The notes beneath the pieces were generated by a model that was not told where the DNA came from, ran no database searches, and saw only the letters and a program-made list of their open reading frames with translations. From Undibacterium sp. 5I1 (GTDB lineage: Bacteria > Pseudomonadota > Gammaproteobacteria > Burkholderiales > Burkholderiaceae_D), in NCBI RefSeq assembly GCF_034314085.1, contig NZ_JAVIWI010000001.1:2108001-2172000 (forward strand): a DNA stretch of 64,000 nt. Direction: 5' to 3'. Positions 53,874 to 64,000 of this stretch are shown piece by piece (position 1 is the first letter of the stretch; each line of letters opens with the position of its first letter). Made by a program: the position numbers and the translations under genes.

Positions 53874-55334
53874 TCAAGCTGTGCCGCCCACAGTAAGACC
53901 ATCAATACGCAAAGTAGGCTGGCCAACACCAACAGGCACGCTCTGCCCTTCTTTGCCGCAAACACCGATACCAGAATCCAGACGTAAATCATTACCAATC
54001 ATTGACACACGATTTAAAACATCGGGGCCGTTACCGATCAAGGTTGCACCTTTTACCGGGTAGGTGACTTTGCCGTTTTCTATCATGTAGGCCTCGCTCG
54101 CAGAGAAAACGAACTTACCGTTCGTGATATCGACCTGTCCGCCACCAAAATTAACGGCGTAGATACCATTTTTAACGGATGCCAAAATCTCAGCAGGATC
54201 TTTGTCGCCAGCCAGCATGTAGGTATTAGTCATACGCGGCATTGGTAAATGAGCGAAAGATTCACGGCGGGCGTTGCCAGTGACTGGCATTTTCATCAAA
54301 CGGGCGTTCATTGTGTCTTGGATGTAGCCTTTCAAAATGCCGTCTTCAATCAAAGTCGTGCATTGAGTCGGATTGCCCTCATCATCAATATTTAATGAGC
54401 CACGCCGATCCTGAATGGTACCGTCGTCCACTACAGTCACGCCTTTTGCCGCAACGCGCTCGCCGATACGACCTGAAAAGGTGCTAGAACCCTTGCGATT
54501 GAAGTCGCCCTCCAGTCCATGACCAATGGCCTCATGCAGCAAAATTCCAGGCCAGCCAGATGCGAGCACAACAGTCATAGGACCAGCAGGCGCTGGTCGT
54601 GCATCCAGATTCACCAATGCGGATTTGACTGCCTCGTCCGCATATTGATCAAGTAAAACATCGGAGAAATAACCGTAGTCATAACGACCGCCGCCACCGC
54701 TGGACGCCATCTCGCGGCGTCCATTTTGCTCTACGATCACGGTCAGGGAAACCCGTACCAGCGGTCGGATATCTGCAGCAATCACGCCATCGCTACGCGC
54801 GACTAACACGACGTCGTACTCACCGGACAAGCTAGCCATTACCTGCACCACACGCGGATCTTTAGCTCTGGCGATTTTTTCTAAGCGCTCTAGCAAAGTG
54901 ACTTTTTGAGTTGCATCTAAAGACGCAAGCGGATCGTTTTGCAAATACAAACTACGGCCACCGACACCTTGCATACTGGAAGCGACTTTGATTTTGCCCG
55001 TGCCCTGGCGTGCAATCGTGCGGGTTGCGTTGACTGCATCTTGCAAAGCTTGCTCAGAAATCTCATCCGAATACGAGAATGCTGTTTTATCGCCAGAAAT
55101 TGCCCGTACGCCTACGCCCTGATCTATAGAAAAACTACCGGTTTTGACGATGCCTTCTTCCAGGCTCCAGCCCTCGCTTTTGGTGAACTGAAAATATAGA
55201 TCAGCGTAGTCAACCTTGTGGTTAAACATGGAACCAAGTACTTTAACCAGCTTGGATTCATCCAGACCGAACGGGGTCAATAAAATATCGCGGGCAATCG
55301 CCAGGTGGCGCAGATTGGGTTCAAATGGTGTCAT
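53874..55334 (-). CDS. tldD: metalloprotease subunit TldD
   Basis: Partner of TldE/PmbA in a zinc protease that degrades unfolded peptides and matures some peptide products. The 486 residues carry the HExxxH zinc motif [14 protein letters not shown], and the C-terminal [25 protein letters not shown] is typical. No pmbA/tldE is present in the window; it is usually encoded elsewhere. Third gene of the leftward run yhdP, nitrilase, tldD. Confidence 0.97.
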   Translation of the reverse strand: MTPFEPNLRHLAIARDILLTPFGLDESKLVKVLGSMFNHKVDYADLYFQFTKSEGWSLEEGIVKTGSFSIDQGVGVRAISGDKTAFSYSDEISEQALQDAVNATRTIARQGTGKIKVASSMQGVGGRSLYLQNDPLASLDATQKVTLLERLEKIARAKDPRVVQVMASLSGEYDVVLVARSDGVIAADIRPLVRVSLTVIVEQNGRREMASSGGGGRYDYGYFSDVLLDQYADEAVKSALVNLDARPAPAGPMTVVLASGWPGILLHEAIGHGLEGDFNRKGSSTFSGRIGERVAAKGVTVVDDGTIQDRRGSLNIDDEGNPTQCTTLIEDGILKGYIQDTMNARLMKMPVTGNARRESFAHLPMPRMTNTYMLAGDKDPAEILASVKNGIYAVNFGGGQVDITNGKFVFSASEAYMIENGKVTYPVKGATLIGNGPDVLNRVSMIGNDLRLDSGIGVCGKEGQSVPVGVGQPTLRIDGLTVGGTA

Positions 55335-55500
55335 AGTGTTCTATCAGTGTTTTTGAGTATTCTAAGTGTGCCAATTACAGAATAAGAATGGCGAATGAAT
55401 AGATTGTAGAGCATGTCTGGCATATAAATAAATTTGCGCAAAGTATGGTTTTGTATCGATCGACGGATGGGACAAATTATCGGACAAGTTAGCAGAGAAA

Positions 55501-56313
55501 TTAGCAGGCTAATTTTCTATGCTTTAAAGCAGGCAAGCTAGTCCTGACGGCGCTCAGATTGGCCCAATCTAACTCACCACCAACCACACCTTCACCTTCC
55601 GCTAGCACATCCACAATCTTGCCCCAAGGGTCGACCAACATGCTATGCCCCCACGTACGGCGACCATTAACATGCTGCCCACCTTGCGCCGAGGCTAGCA
55701 CATAACATTGGTTTTCTATGGCTCTGGCACGCAGCAGGATTTCCCAATGCGCTTGTCCTGTCGTGAAAGTGAAAGCTGCCGGGACCACAATCAAAGCACA
55801 ATCTCCCATGGATCGATACAGTTCTGGAAAGCGTAAATCGTAGCAAATCGATAAACCAATTTTGCCAAAACCAGCATCAAAACTCACTACATCATCGCCC
55901 GCCGTAATAGTGCGGGATTCTTCATAGGACTCTGTGGCTTTGGTAAAACCAAATAAATGAATTTTGTCGTAACGACTAACTAGCTCGCCTTGCGGGTTAT
56001 ATACCAAAGTCGTATTCAAGACTTTATCCGACTCTGTTGATACCAACGGCAAAGTACCACCGATAATCCAAACGCCCAGACTGCGTGCACTATCCGCTAA
56101 AAATTGTTGAATCACACCCGGCTGCTCAGCGTTGCCAATATGCTCGGCAATCTTAAATTTATCCACTTCATGCAATCCCATGATGGGCCAGTATTCCGGC
56201 ATCAATATCAATCCGGCACCTGCATCGGCGGCCTGCTTTAGCAAGCGCTGCGCAGTCGCCAGATTCTCTTGTAAGACAGGCGTAGAGATCATTTGTATAG
56301 CGGCGATTTTCAT
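55501..56313 (-). CDS. carbon-nitrogen hydrolase (nitrilase superfamily amidase)
   Basis: A 270-residue cytoplasmic amidase with the Glu-Lys-Cys triad: Glu in LILMPEYWP, Lys in YDKIHLFGF and Cys in LSICYDLRFPE. The sequence resembles the Nit1/omega-amidase group that hydrolyses deaminated glutathione or related amides. The ribosome site AGAGG is 6 bases before the start. It lies between yhdP and tldD, as in many betaproteobacteria. Confidence 0.92.
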   Translation of the reverse strand: MKIAAIQMISTPVLQENLATAQRLLKQAADAGAGLILMPEYWPIMGLHEVDKFKIAEHIGNAEQPGVIQQFLADSARSLGVWIIGGTLPLVSTESDKVLNTTLVYNPQGELVSRYDKIHLFGFTKATESYEESRTITAGDDVVSFDAGFGKIGLSICYDLRFPELYRSMGDCALIVVPAAFTFTTGQAHWEILLRARAIENQCYVLASAQGGQHVNGRRTWGHSMLVDPWGKIVDVLAEGEGVVGGELDWANLSAVRTSLPALKHRKLAC

Positions 56314-56380
56314 TTATATCCTCTGAAAAAAACAGCAGGCTCAGTTGGCAAAACCAAGCTACAGATTACGAGGGATTTTA

Positions 56381-56466
56381 ACATACTCCCCATAATTTTT
56401 AAAAAATATATCTTATTGTCCAATGATTACTTGGACAACTACAATATACCCATATCCAGTATATTT
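56381..56466 (+). repeat. AT-rich palindromic repeat, copy 6
   Basis: ACATACTCCCCAT at the left, a perfect 8-bp dyad TTGTCCAA/TTGGACAA with 7-base loop, then ATATACCCATATCCAGTATATTT. It lies between yhdP and the nitrilase gene, both leftward. Confidence 0.92.
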
Positions 56467-56578
56467 AATTACCTAGGTAGTGAACTTGCAATACTCAGTC
56501 AAAATCCTGATCAAACTAGAGCAAGCTTTACCGGTTCCGAAACTTCCGCCGCCAATCATCCAAGCAGTTTTCTAATAC

Positions 56579-59500
56579 CTATTTAACTAATATCGCCTCA
56601 GCTTTAGGTAAGGTATTTTGTGCTTCTTTATGGTCCATCTTGGTGACTGTCGGTTCTTTCCAAGAGCCAGCCACCGAGTACTCGTACGTGAAGGCTCTCG
56701 CCAATGGTTCACGCAAAAATAGTTGTGCCAAAAATGTACCCAGACCAATCACAGGATTAACGGCTAAACCGTACACGACTGAAGCAGTGCCCGCATTAAT
56801 TTCGGGAATCACTGCCACGTGCAGATTTTGCGACTCTTTCACAAGATCGGCGGTGCCGTCCATCAATACGGTTGCGTTCACGCTACGCATTTTTAAGTTT
56901 TCTGTTCTTGCCGTGCCCTGCTGAATTTGGGCTGTTCCCAAAATTGAATCAAACGCAAACCCATCTGAAAAGACATCCCGAAAATCCAACGTCAAACGTC
57001 GCGGCAAGGATTGCAAGCTCAACACGCCCAATAACTTCGCCGCACCTGGGTCCACTTTTAAAAACTGTCCTGCGGCCAGCTCCAACTGTACTTGGCCCGT
57101 CATACTTGGTACATCCAGGGCAAACGGCAAACCGTTCCATGTTACATCGCCCTGCAATTTGCCACGACCGCCACGCAACACGTTGGCAAAACCTAATCGA
57201 TCTAATAATTTGCCTGCATCGCTAATATCTAAAACGTAATTTAAATTAGTTAAGCCTTCGCCAGCACGACTACTCCATTTGCCAGACCCCTTTAACTCTG
57301 CATCCTCGTTCTTAAGCGATATCTTTTGCATGCGCCATTCGCGCCCGGTCGATAACGGGAAATTATTAGCAATCAACTCCAGACGACCCAATTTTTTATT
57401 AAATAGCTCAAAATTATCCGCCACAATATCTAAACTTGGGATTTGGGTGCCGCTGCTTTTGCCTTCCAACAAATCAGTCACGTCTGAAGCTGCCGACTGT
57501 GGAATAGTCAACTTACTCAAGCGTGCCAGTACGTTGCCCAAGCCTTGCACATTTGCGGACTCGCTCCAGCTCAAATAACCCGAGGCTTGGCTGGAATCGA
57601 TATTTGCCTGCCACAATCCCTTTTGATGCGTAGCACCCAACACGACGTTATCCAGCTTTTTTCCCATCACGTGTAGCTCGGCAGTACGCACTGCCAACAC
57701 GCTCGGCTCTAAATAAGCAGACACATCAAAATCAGCTTGGGTATTTGTATTGCCAATAGCTCCGGGAACAATGTCGCCACTCTCGTTAGTGTTGACACCC
57801 TCTTTAGTAACGGCAAGCTTAGTGTTTGTATTAGCACCCAGGCTCATCAAACTACGCCATTCATCCACATGCAGAGATTTAAAATCGATATTTGCGTTCA
57901 GCCCGCTATCTGGCTCTGGCGCAGGAGCATTAACGCCAATCCCACCGCGCAAAACTTGCCAATTGGCATTATTCTCAACGGACTTTTGGCGTTGGTATTT
58001 GATGGCAATAACATTCCCTAAATTCAGCTTCAGCTCATCGCGTATTAGATTAGCATCATTAGAAAGCTGCGGCAGCATTTCAAAACGCAATGCCATATTC
58101 TCGTTAGCAAGTTTGCGTAAAGGCGCAGGGAAATTCAGCGCTAGTCCTTGCAGGGACGATTCAATCAAAATTTCTGGCTGACGTTTTTTGACGTTGATAC
58201 TAGTCGTGTAATACGCAGAGCCTTGTATCTTGTCGACCAAACGCTCTTTGGCTAAGACCGGAAAGTTTTTACGTAAACCGTCGGCAGTCGCAAATCCATC
58301 TAGTTTGACACGGATACTGCCGTCTTTTTGAGAGCCCCCTGTGACCACCGCAGCGCCGCCTAATATTGTGCCTTTAAGCGTATTTAGCGCTACGCCTTTT
58401 TCATTAAATTCCAACTTGCCATTGACGCCACTGATCATGGGAATACTACTTTGCAGCAGCACGTCATTACCTGCAAACTGCAAGGCTCCCTGGACTTTGG
58501 AGTCGACCATATGACGCAAAGGTAGTTGCAATTTCAAGCCTAGTTGCGCCGTCGCGCTGGCCTTGCTGTCTTTGAGAAAATGTCCAAGCCAGCCGTCGAC
58601 CGGACTGGCGTTCACATACTGCAACATGGTTTGCAAATTGCCATTGACTGTACCGTCAATATTCAAAATCCCATCATGCGACAACAGATCAGGAATTACC
58701 GCTTTCACTTTGCTTAAATCGGCACCATTGGTTTTTGCAGTCTCGCCACGGATCTCCATTTTGGCGCGGTCAAATATAAAGCTACCGTTAATACTATCAA
58801 TCACTGGCCAAAGCGGATTCTTGCCATCTTCCGACAAATGTCCGGGAGCGAAATCGAGCTTACCGTTGACTATATTGCCTTTAACCCAAAATTCACCCTG
58901 ATGATTTGGGCGCCCCTCATGTACAGCAAACGGGAAATGTGCCAGATCACCTTTAACCCGCAAAGTCACATCATCTGCGCGACCATCCAGCAAGGCTCCG
59001 ATCAGCCAGTGACGCAAATCCTCTGGCGCATTGGCCGGGATAAAGCGATCGATTTGCTTAAGGTCAAAGCCCGAGAGTTTGCCCATCAGATCGACTTCAC
59101 TGGACTGCGTAGCCGTAGCGGATCGATTAGCTTGATTAGGTGAAGATAGATGGTTCTGCCGCATCGACATAATGTATTTTCCAGACAAAGAACCCGTCAT
59201 CTGGTCTTGCTGAAACTCCATCTGATTCAACTGTACGGCTAATTTATCTTGCGCTAAAAATTGCCAGCTCGCTTGCATTTGCAGCTTTTTAAACGGCATC
59301 AAAGGATCGACAAAATACCCCGACATTTGCAACGCCAGGTCTTGCGAATCAATCGTAAAGTTGCCGCCTTTATCGCTGGCATCTAAAGTGCCGGACAAAT
59401 TATCAAAACCAGGAATCGCAGGCACCGCAGCTTTGGCAGACGTATTACCGCTTTTGGCTTCTGCCAAACGCGCAGATTGCGGCTGCATAGACAGGTTATT

Positions 59501-60943
59501 GAATTCACCAGTGACGCTGTAGGATGCAATGGCTGGATAACTACCCTGCCATTTCGCTCTAAAATTTTTGAGCTGTCCCTTGGGCGCAAAATCAATTAGC
59601 ATGCGGCGCTGATCTGCCGGCAAAGGCAAATGTTCGGCGAAATTTGCTAAAGTTTGCAGATCTAATTGCTTAGCGTACAGCTCCACTTTTTCTGGCTGTC
59701 CGTTTTCACCGGGAGTAAAGTTTTCGGTAATACTGGTTGCTGGCAACAACTGTCCGTCCCGCGCCTTCATAGAAAAATTAATCAGCGCAATCTGATGTCC
59801 AGCCTGACCGAATAAACTAGGCAGATAGCGCACGCCTAAGGCCGCACGCTCACTCGCCACAATACGTCCACTGACTTGCTGCATATCCAGCACGGGCAAG
59901 TCTTTGCGAAAGGTTCCCAGGACATCGGTCAATTTAATATCTGCGGTCAAATCGGCAATCCGCCCATCGTCCCAACGCACCCAGGATCGGACTGAGCCAA
60001 AGGCTGTTTTAATATCCGCAGGCAAATCGATATACGCTTTCACGGTTGCCAAATCGGATTGGCTCACATCGGCATATAAGTCGCCAGTCCAGTTAGAGAA
60101 ATCAGAAATTTTTCTGGTAAAAACCGGATGCTGAAAATCACCACGGATATCCAGGGGCGCTGCCAACGTTGCAGGCGGAACTGCCTTAAAAGCAAACTGG
60201 TGCCGCCGCCATTGGTTGGTCAAGATAAAATTAACGCCTGACAATTGCAACGCAGGGGCTTTGCGCTGCAAATCCGTCCAACTCACGCTGCCGTCACGGA
60301 TCACAATTTCATGTTGCGCTAAGACCCAATCGAGGCCTTTACTTTTATCCGCATCCTCTTCCGAGGGTTTGGTATCGATCAAAAAACCTGCGACATAGAG
60401 CTTGCCGTCGGGCTGTTTTTCTATCGCCAGCGATGGGCGCATGACTTCTAATTTATCCAACCTTAACTCAGCGAAAATCACTGATGTCCACGACAGGCTG
60501 GCAGATACTTGCGGCAGCACAAGAGCCACTTTACCCTGCTGATCGTGGATGATGATATTGCCTAGCTCTAACACAGGATTAAGCTTATTCCAGGATGCAT
60601 GCAAGGTCGTAATGCGTAGATCACGGCCTATGGTCTTACTGGCAATTTGCTCGATGTCGCCCTTATAGCGATCGACGTTGGGCAGTACGCCATAGCGCAG
60701 CACCAAAAACAAAGCGCAAAACAAGAAATAACAAATGACAAGCAGTTTAAAAGTTACCCGCAACAGGGCAAATAAAGCCAGACCGCATGCCCAGCCAAAA
60801 GAATTACAGGAACGCAACAATACACCGAAGGGGGAAGATCGGAGCTGTTGGGTTGGCAACGGCGCAGGCACATCAGTAGGCTGACCGATAGCCTGATGCG
60901 GATCGCTTGCAGGAGAAGGTGGCAAAGGCGGCGTATTTTTCAT
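56579..60943 (-). CDS. yhdP: YhdP family AsmA-like envelope protein
   Basis: A 1454-residue protein (TIGR02099 / DUF3971) with an N-terminal inner-membrane anchor (about 55-88) and a very long periplasmic beta-rich rod. E. coli YhdP helps move phospholipids to the outer membrane. Seen: the conserved start of the periplasmic part (LRYGVLPNVDRYKGDIEQI) and a C-terminal AsmA-like block (LLGVLSLQSLPRRLTLDF). Heads the run yhdP-nitrilase-tldD. Its start is 446 bases from the divergent glnE. Confidence 0.94.
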   Translation of the reverse strand: MKNTPPLPPSPASDPHQAIGQPTDVPAPLPTQQLRSSPFGVLLRSCNSFGWACGLALFALLRVTFKLLVICYFLFCALFLVLRYGVLPNVDRYKGDIEQIASKTIGRDLRITTLHASWNKLNPVLELGNIIIHDQQGKVALVLPQVSASLSWTSVIFAELRLDKLEVMRPSLAIEKQPDGKLYVAGFLIDTKPSEEDADKSKGLDWVLAQHEIVIRDGSVSWTDLQRKAPALQLSGVNFILTNQWRRHQFAFKAVPPATLAAPLDIRGDFQHPVFTRKISDFSNWTGDLYADVSQSDLATVKAYIDLPADIKTAFGSVRSWVRWDDGRIADLTADIKLTDVLGTFRKDLPVLDMQQVSGRIVASERAALGVRYLPSLFGQAGHQIALINFSMKARDGQLLPATSITENFTPGENGQPEKVELYAKQLDLQTLANFAEHLPLPADQRRMLIDFAPKGQLKNFRAKWQGSYPAIASYSVTGEFNNLSMQPQSARLAEAKSGNTSAKAAVPAIPGFDNLSGTLDASDKGGNFTIDSQDLALQMSGYFVDPLMPFKKLQMQASWQFLAQDKLAVQLNQMEFQQDQMTGSLSGKYIMSMRQNHLSSPNQANRSATATQSSEVDLMGKLSGFDLKQIDRFIPANAPEDLRHWLIGALLDGRADDVTLRVKGDLAHFPFAVHEGRPNHQGEFWVKGNIVNGKLDFAPGHLSEDGKNPLWPVIDSINGSFIFDRAKMEIRGETAKTNGADLSKVKAVIPDLLSHDGILNIDGTVNGNLQTMLQYVNASPVDGWLGHFLKDSKASATAQLGLKLQLPLRHMVDSKVQGALQFAGNDVLLQSSIPMISGVNGKLEFNEKGVALNTLKGTILGGAAVVTGGSQKDGSIRVKLDGFATADGLRKNFPVLAKERLVDKIQGSAYYTTSINVKKRQPEILIESSLQGLALNFPAPLRKLANENMALRFEMLPQLSNDANLIRDELKLNLGNVIAIKYQRQKSVENNANWQVLRGGIGVNAPAPEPDSGLNANIDFKSLHVDEWRSLMSLGANTNTKLAVTKEGVNTNESGDIVPGAIGNTNTQADFDVSAYLEPSVLAVRTAELHVMGKKLDNVVLGATHQKGLWQANIDSSQASGYLSWSESANVQGLGNVLARLSKLTIPQSAASDVTDLLEGKSSGTQIPSLDIVADNFELFNKKLGRLELIANNFPLSTGREWRMQKISLKNEDAELKGSGKWSSRAGEGLTNLNYVLDISDAGKLLDRLGFANVLRGGRGKLQGDVTWNGLPFALDVPSMTGQVQLELAAGQFLKVDPGAAKLLGVLSLQSLPRRLTLDFRDVFSDGFAFDSILGTAQIQQGTARTENLKMRSVNATVLMDGTADLVKESQNLHVAVIPEINAGTASVVYGLAVNPVIGLGTFLAQLFLREPLARAFTYEYSVAGSWKEPTVTKMDHKEAQNTLPKAEAILVK

Positions 60944-60952
60944 TACTTATAA

Positions 60953-61080
60953 GACTTACGCACAATTATTCCGGCAAGGTAAATCGAAGAAAACCACAAA
61001 ACCGAGTGGCGAAACACTATTGAGAGCACAGTAAAGAAAGTAATGGGCACCAATCTGCGCAAACGGTTTTGCGTAAGCTC
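60953..61080. repeat. inverted-repeat-bounded element, about 128 bases
   Basis: GACTTACGCACAA on the left pairs with GGTTTTGCGTAAGCTC on the right, apart from a one-base shift. The ends resemble those of the 34283-34384 element. Its interior is noncoding. Confidence 0.45.
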
Positions 61081-61167
61081 TACATTACACCAACGCATTT
61101 TCCAGAAAATATCGCCCGGCAATGACAAAAACTGATCTGCCAACACGCTGCTCTTTACATCAAAAAC

Positions 61168-61255
61168 CAATATACTCCCCCACTAATTATAGAAAAATGT
61201 CTTATTGTCCAGGTTTTATATGGACGATTAAATATACTTATAGAGAGTATATTTT
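61168..61255 (+). repeat. AT-rich palindromic repeat, copy 7
   Basis: AATATACTCCCCC at the left, dyad TTGTCCA...TATGGAC, right end GAGAGTATATTTT, an almost perfect match of the two ends. It lies 134 bases before glnE. Confidence 0.92.
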
Positions 61256-61388
61256 ATTTATGCGTATTTCTGTACGCTAGCTCACTTATACAGACGATCG
61301 AAATTATCCTGAAAAATCTGCCTTCAAAATCCTACCGGCGCCTGTCATTTGCCTTAAAATCATTTCTCTACTTCACCAATACAAGCAT

Positions 61389-64000
61389 ATGAACAAGCTT
61401 ACGGCAAACAATACCGATGTGTTTTTAGATGGCGGCTCAGATGGCCGTTCAGATGGCCGTTCAGATGATCTATCGGACCAACTCCCACATTGTTTGTCGC
61501 GCTTTGTAAGTCGCTGGCTGCAAGCGGACAGCAGCCGCATCACCATATTGCAAGAGACAGTTAGATTATCGTTGAGCCCAGTGATTTTTGCTCAGATTTT
61601 ACAAAAAGAAATACAAGCAGGTGCCAGCTTGCACAAAGCGATGCGCCGCTTACGTAATCTGGTGATTTCTAGCCTGATTATCCGTGACTTGAATGGACAA
61701 GCCGATCTGGATGAAGTCGTCACAACAACGAGCAGTTTTGCCGATTTTGTCGTGCAACAGCATTTGACTGCCTTGATGCAAGAGGCTGTTGCCCTCTACG
61801 GCACGCCGATTGGAGAAGAATCCGGTGAGGCGCAAGAATTAATCGTGCTCGGTATGGGTAAGCTGGGGGGCGACGAACTGAATGTATCTTCCGATATCGA
61901 CTTGATTTTTTGTTATGCCGAGAACGGCGATACCAATGCCAGTGCCGAGCAACGTGGCTTATCTAACCATGAATTTTTTAGCCGGCTTGGTAAAAAATTA
62001 ATTGCAGCAATTTCTGAAGTCACCGAAGACGGTTTCAGCTTTAGAGTTGATATGGCCTTGCGCCCCAATGGCAACTCCGGTCCATTGGTCGCTAGTTTTG
62101 CGATGGTTGAAGAATATTTTATGGTGCAAGGCAGAGAATGGGAGCGTTACGCCTGGGTTAAAGCACGTGCGCTCACTGGCAAACCTTTGGATATTCTGGC
62201 GCTAGATAAAATTATTCGACCGTTTGTATATCGACGTTACCTGGATTATGGCGTGATCGATTCGCTGCGCTCGATGCACGCACAAATCCGTGCCGAGGTC
62301 ATACGACAGGAAACCCGTCATCCAGAACGTAGCAACAACGTTAAACTGGGGCGAGGCGGCATACGGGAGATTGAATTTTTAAGCCAGGTATTTCAGTTAA
62401 TACGGGGCGGACGAGAAGCCAGCTTGCGCGACCGGTCTACTCGCAACACGCTACGTACCCTTGCAGAGAAAAATATCCTAGAGTCTGCCGTCGTCGATCA
62501 ATTGCTGACCTCGTACGATTTTTTGCGCAATCTGGAACATCGCTTGCAATATCTGGATGACGCGCAAACACATACATTCCCAGCCAAGGAAGAAGATCAG
62601 CTGATCATCGCGCAAATGATGGGCTATGGTTCTACCCGCGAATTACTCAATGAACTAAGCCTACACAGACAATTTGTTGCCGAACAATTTGATGCTATTT
62701 TCAAAGAGAAAAAATCGCTGAAAAAAACCGGTGATGATAGCGTGCTGGCAGCGACTTTATCTGGTGCAGATGGTGACGAAATGCTGGAAGTTTATCTCGT
62801 CTCATTACATTTCCATGATGTGCCAAGTGCAGTAAAAAGACTGATGAGTACGTGGCGAGCGCCGCGACTGCAATCGCTGTCCGATAATAATCGTAATAAA
62901 TTAGTCGCCATCATCAATAGCGCCTTAGCACTGATTGCCAAACAAAGTAGCGGTCAGTTGGCAACGCTAAATCGTCTATTGGATTTTATTGAAGCGATCG
63001 CCAAAAGATCGGCCTATCTTGCGCTGCTGACCGAGTATCCGTATGCATTGGAGCGTGTCGTCAGGATGATGGGCGCGAGCGATTGGGCAGCTAAATTTTT
63101 AACCCGCCATCCAATATTACTTGACAGTGTTCTGGACGAAACAGCCCTACATCAAGATGTCGACTGGGACAATTTTAGTACCGAACTACAACAACAATTA
63201 GACCAGCACCAAGGCGATACTGAGCGCCAGATGGAAACCCTGCGTGAGATGCATCACGCCCTGCTATTCCGTTTGCTGGCACAAGATTTAGAGGGTAAAG
63301 CCAGCGTAGAACATTTGGCCGATGCCTTGTCGCAACTGGCGGATGTGATCGTGGCAGCGACGATACAAGCAGCCTGGCAAACGATTTCCACTCGCCACCG
63401 GGAGCAACCGCAATTTGCCGTCATCGCCTACGGTAAATTAGGTGGTAAAGAATTGAGTTATGCCTCCGATCTGGATGTCATTTTTTTATATGACGACGAC
63501 GATCAAGACGCACCGGCCAATTACGCCAAACTGGCGCAGCGCTTTATTACCTGGATGACTTGCCACACACCTGCCGGAATTTTGTTTGATGTTGATATCG
63601 CCTTGCGACCAGATGGTGCTAGTGGTTTGCTGGTATCGTCGGTTGCCGCATTTGCCAAATATCAGGAAAAATCTGCATGGCTATGGGAACATCAGGCCTT
63701 AACGCGAGCACGATTTTGTGCCGGTGATGCGCGTATCGCAACGCAATTTGATCAGATTCGGGAGCAAGTTTTAAGACAAGTACGTAACCCGGACAAACTC
63801 AAAGAAGAAGTGATCAAGATGCGCAAAAAAATGCGCGATGCACATCCCAATCGCTCTAATTTATTCGACCTGAAGCAAGATGCAGGCGGCATGATAGATA
63901 TTGAATTTATCGTACAATTTTTAGTCTTGAAGCATGCCCATACCTACCCGCAATTAACCGCGAATATCGGCAACATCGCGCTGCTTAAACTATGTGGAGA
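61389..64000 (+). CDS. glnE: bifunctional glutamine synthetase adenylyltransferase/deadenylase, partial
   Basis: Controls glutamine synthetase by adding or removing AMP according to PII state. The reading frame is open from 61389 to the window end (870 codons), so the C-terminus is missing. Both nucleotidyltransferase halves are visible: GMGKLGGDELNVSSDIDLIF near residue 156 and AYGKLGGKELSYASDLDVIF near residue 680. The N-terminus has a short repeat (GGSDGRSDGRSDD) encoded by a 12-bp direct repeat. No ribosome site is obvious before the start. Confidence 0.96.
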   Translation, partial: MNKLTANNTDVFLDGGSDGRSDGRSDDLSDQLPHCLSRFVSRWLQADSSRITILQETVRLSLSPVIFAQILQKEIQAGASLHKAMRRLRNLVISSLIIRDLNGQADLDEVVTTTSSFADFVVQQHLTALMQEAVALYGTPIGEESGEAQELIVLGMGKLGGDELNVSSDIDLIFCYAENGDTNASAEQRGLSNHEFFSRLGKKLIAAISEVTEDGFSFRVDMALRPNGNSGPLVASFAMVEEYFMVQGREWERYAWVKARALTGKPLDILALDKIIRPFVYRRYLDYGVIDSLRSMHAQIRAEVIRQETRHPERSNNVKLGRGGIREIEFLSQVFQLIRGGREASLRDRSTRNTLRTLAEKNILESAVVDQLLTSYDFLRNLEHRLQYLDDAQTHTFPAKEEDQLIIAQMMGYGSTRELLNELSLHRQFVAEQFDAIFKEKKSLKKTGDDSVLAATLSGADGDEMLEVYLVSLHFHDVPSAVKRLMSTWRAPRLQSLSDNNRNKLVAIINSALALIAKQSSGQLATLNRLLDFIEAIAKRSAYLALLTEYPYALERVVRMMGASDWAAKFLTRHPILLDSVLDETALHQDVDWDNFSTELQQQLDQHQGDTERQMETLREMHHALLFRLLAQDLEGKASVEHLADALSQLADVIVAATIQAAWQTISTRHREQPQFAVIAYGKLGGKELSYASDLDVIFLYDDDDQDAPANYAKLAQRFITWMTCHTPAGILFDVDIALRPDGASGLLVSSVAAFAKYQEKSAWLWEHQALTRARFCAGDARIATQFDQIREQVLRQVRNPDKLKEEVIKMRKKMRDAHPNRSNLFDLKQDAGGMIDIEFIVQFLVLKHAHTYPQLTANIGNIALLKLCG

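Larger units (their letters stand above)
60944..61388. other. divergent intergenic region yhdP / glnE
   Basis: Contains an inverted-repeat-bounded element (60953-61080) and repeat copy 7 (61168-61255). A 75-codon open frame on the minus strand overlaps both and is not credible. Confidence 0.5.

Noticed and set aside
60943..61170. 75-codon minus-strand frame just upstream of yhdP
   Set aside because: It runs through an inverted-repeat element and starts at the edge of repeat copy 7; the hydrophobic look is probably from AT-rich codons.
7191..61255. The seven-copy repeat as a CRISPR array
   Set aside because: Copies are kilobases apart, in both orientations, and separated by genes, not by uniform spacers.

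Overview
This 64 kb window looks like chromosome from a betaproteobacterium of the order Burkholderiales, probably Oxalobacteraceae (Undibacterium, Herminiimonas or a relative). Reasons: a methylcitrate operon of the acnD/prpF type, the run glnE / yhdP / nitrilase / tldD, and moderate GC. No rRNA, tRNA, CRISPR array, phage or intact insertion sequence was seen. The genus is inferred from gene content, not proven.

Layout. 0.3-7 kb: a chemoreceptor, malic enzyme maeB, and a rubrerythrin / rubredoxin / rubredoxin reductase peroxide-defence set (the rubredoxin is a 54-residue gene). 7-11.7 kb: a VOC protein, a DUF885 metallohydrolase, an HDOD protein and a periplasmic Cache protein. 11.9-22 kb: the propionate operon prpB-prpC-acnD-prpF-prpE read leftward, with the divergent sigma54 activator prpR. 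22.3-24.4 kb: a receiver / CheC phosphatase / diguanylate cyclase set. 24.6-28.2 kb: a PhnDCEE-type ABC transporter, most like the putative selenate type. 28.3-29.5 kb: a YeiH-family permease. 29.9-34 kb: a polysaccharide O-acetylation operon (SGNH protein, AlgF, AlgI, AlgJ). 34.5-41 kb: argF, argG, ppnP, murB, yajQ, a retropepsin-like protease and a DAHP synthase. 41.3-53.8 kb: a cellulose operon with two BcsQ-like ATPases, BcsD, a BcsR/P-like protein, a fused BcsA-BcsB and BcsC. 53.9-64 kb: tldD, a nitrilase-family amidase, yhdP and a glnE cut by the window end.

How it fits together. The window links c-di-GMP to cellulose: a diguanylate cyclase with an intact GGEEF and inhibitory site, a cellulose synthase with a PilZ domain, and an unlinked acetylation operon ordered like wssF-G-H-I, which suggests acetylated cellulose. 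Propionyl-CoA is handled by the methylcitrate cycle, with a sigma54 promoter visible before prpB. The cellulose operon appears to sit inside an otherwise housekeeping neighbourhood.

Most unusual. (1) A family of seven AT-rich, roughly 86 bp palindromic repeats scattered between genes; most copies carry a conserved TTGTCCA/TGGACAA hairpin and a promoter-like spacing. (2) A 12-bp periodic array between prpB and prpR that is also a 21-codon open frame with a good ribosome site, encoding a Lys/His-striped peptide. (3) Several other inverted-repeat-bounded noncoding elements and 10-11 bp phased arrays.
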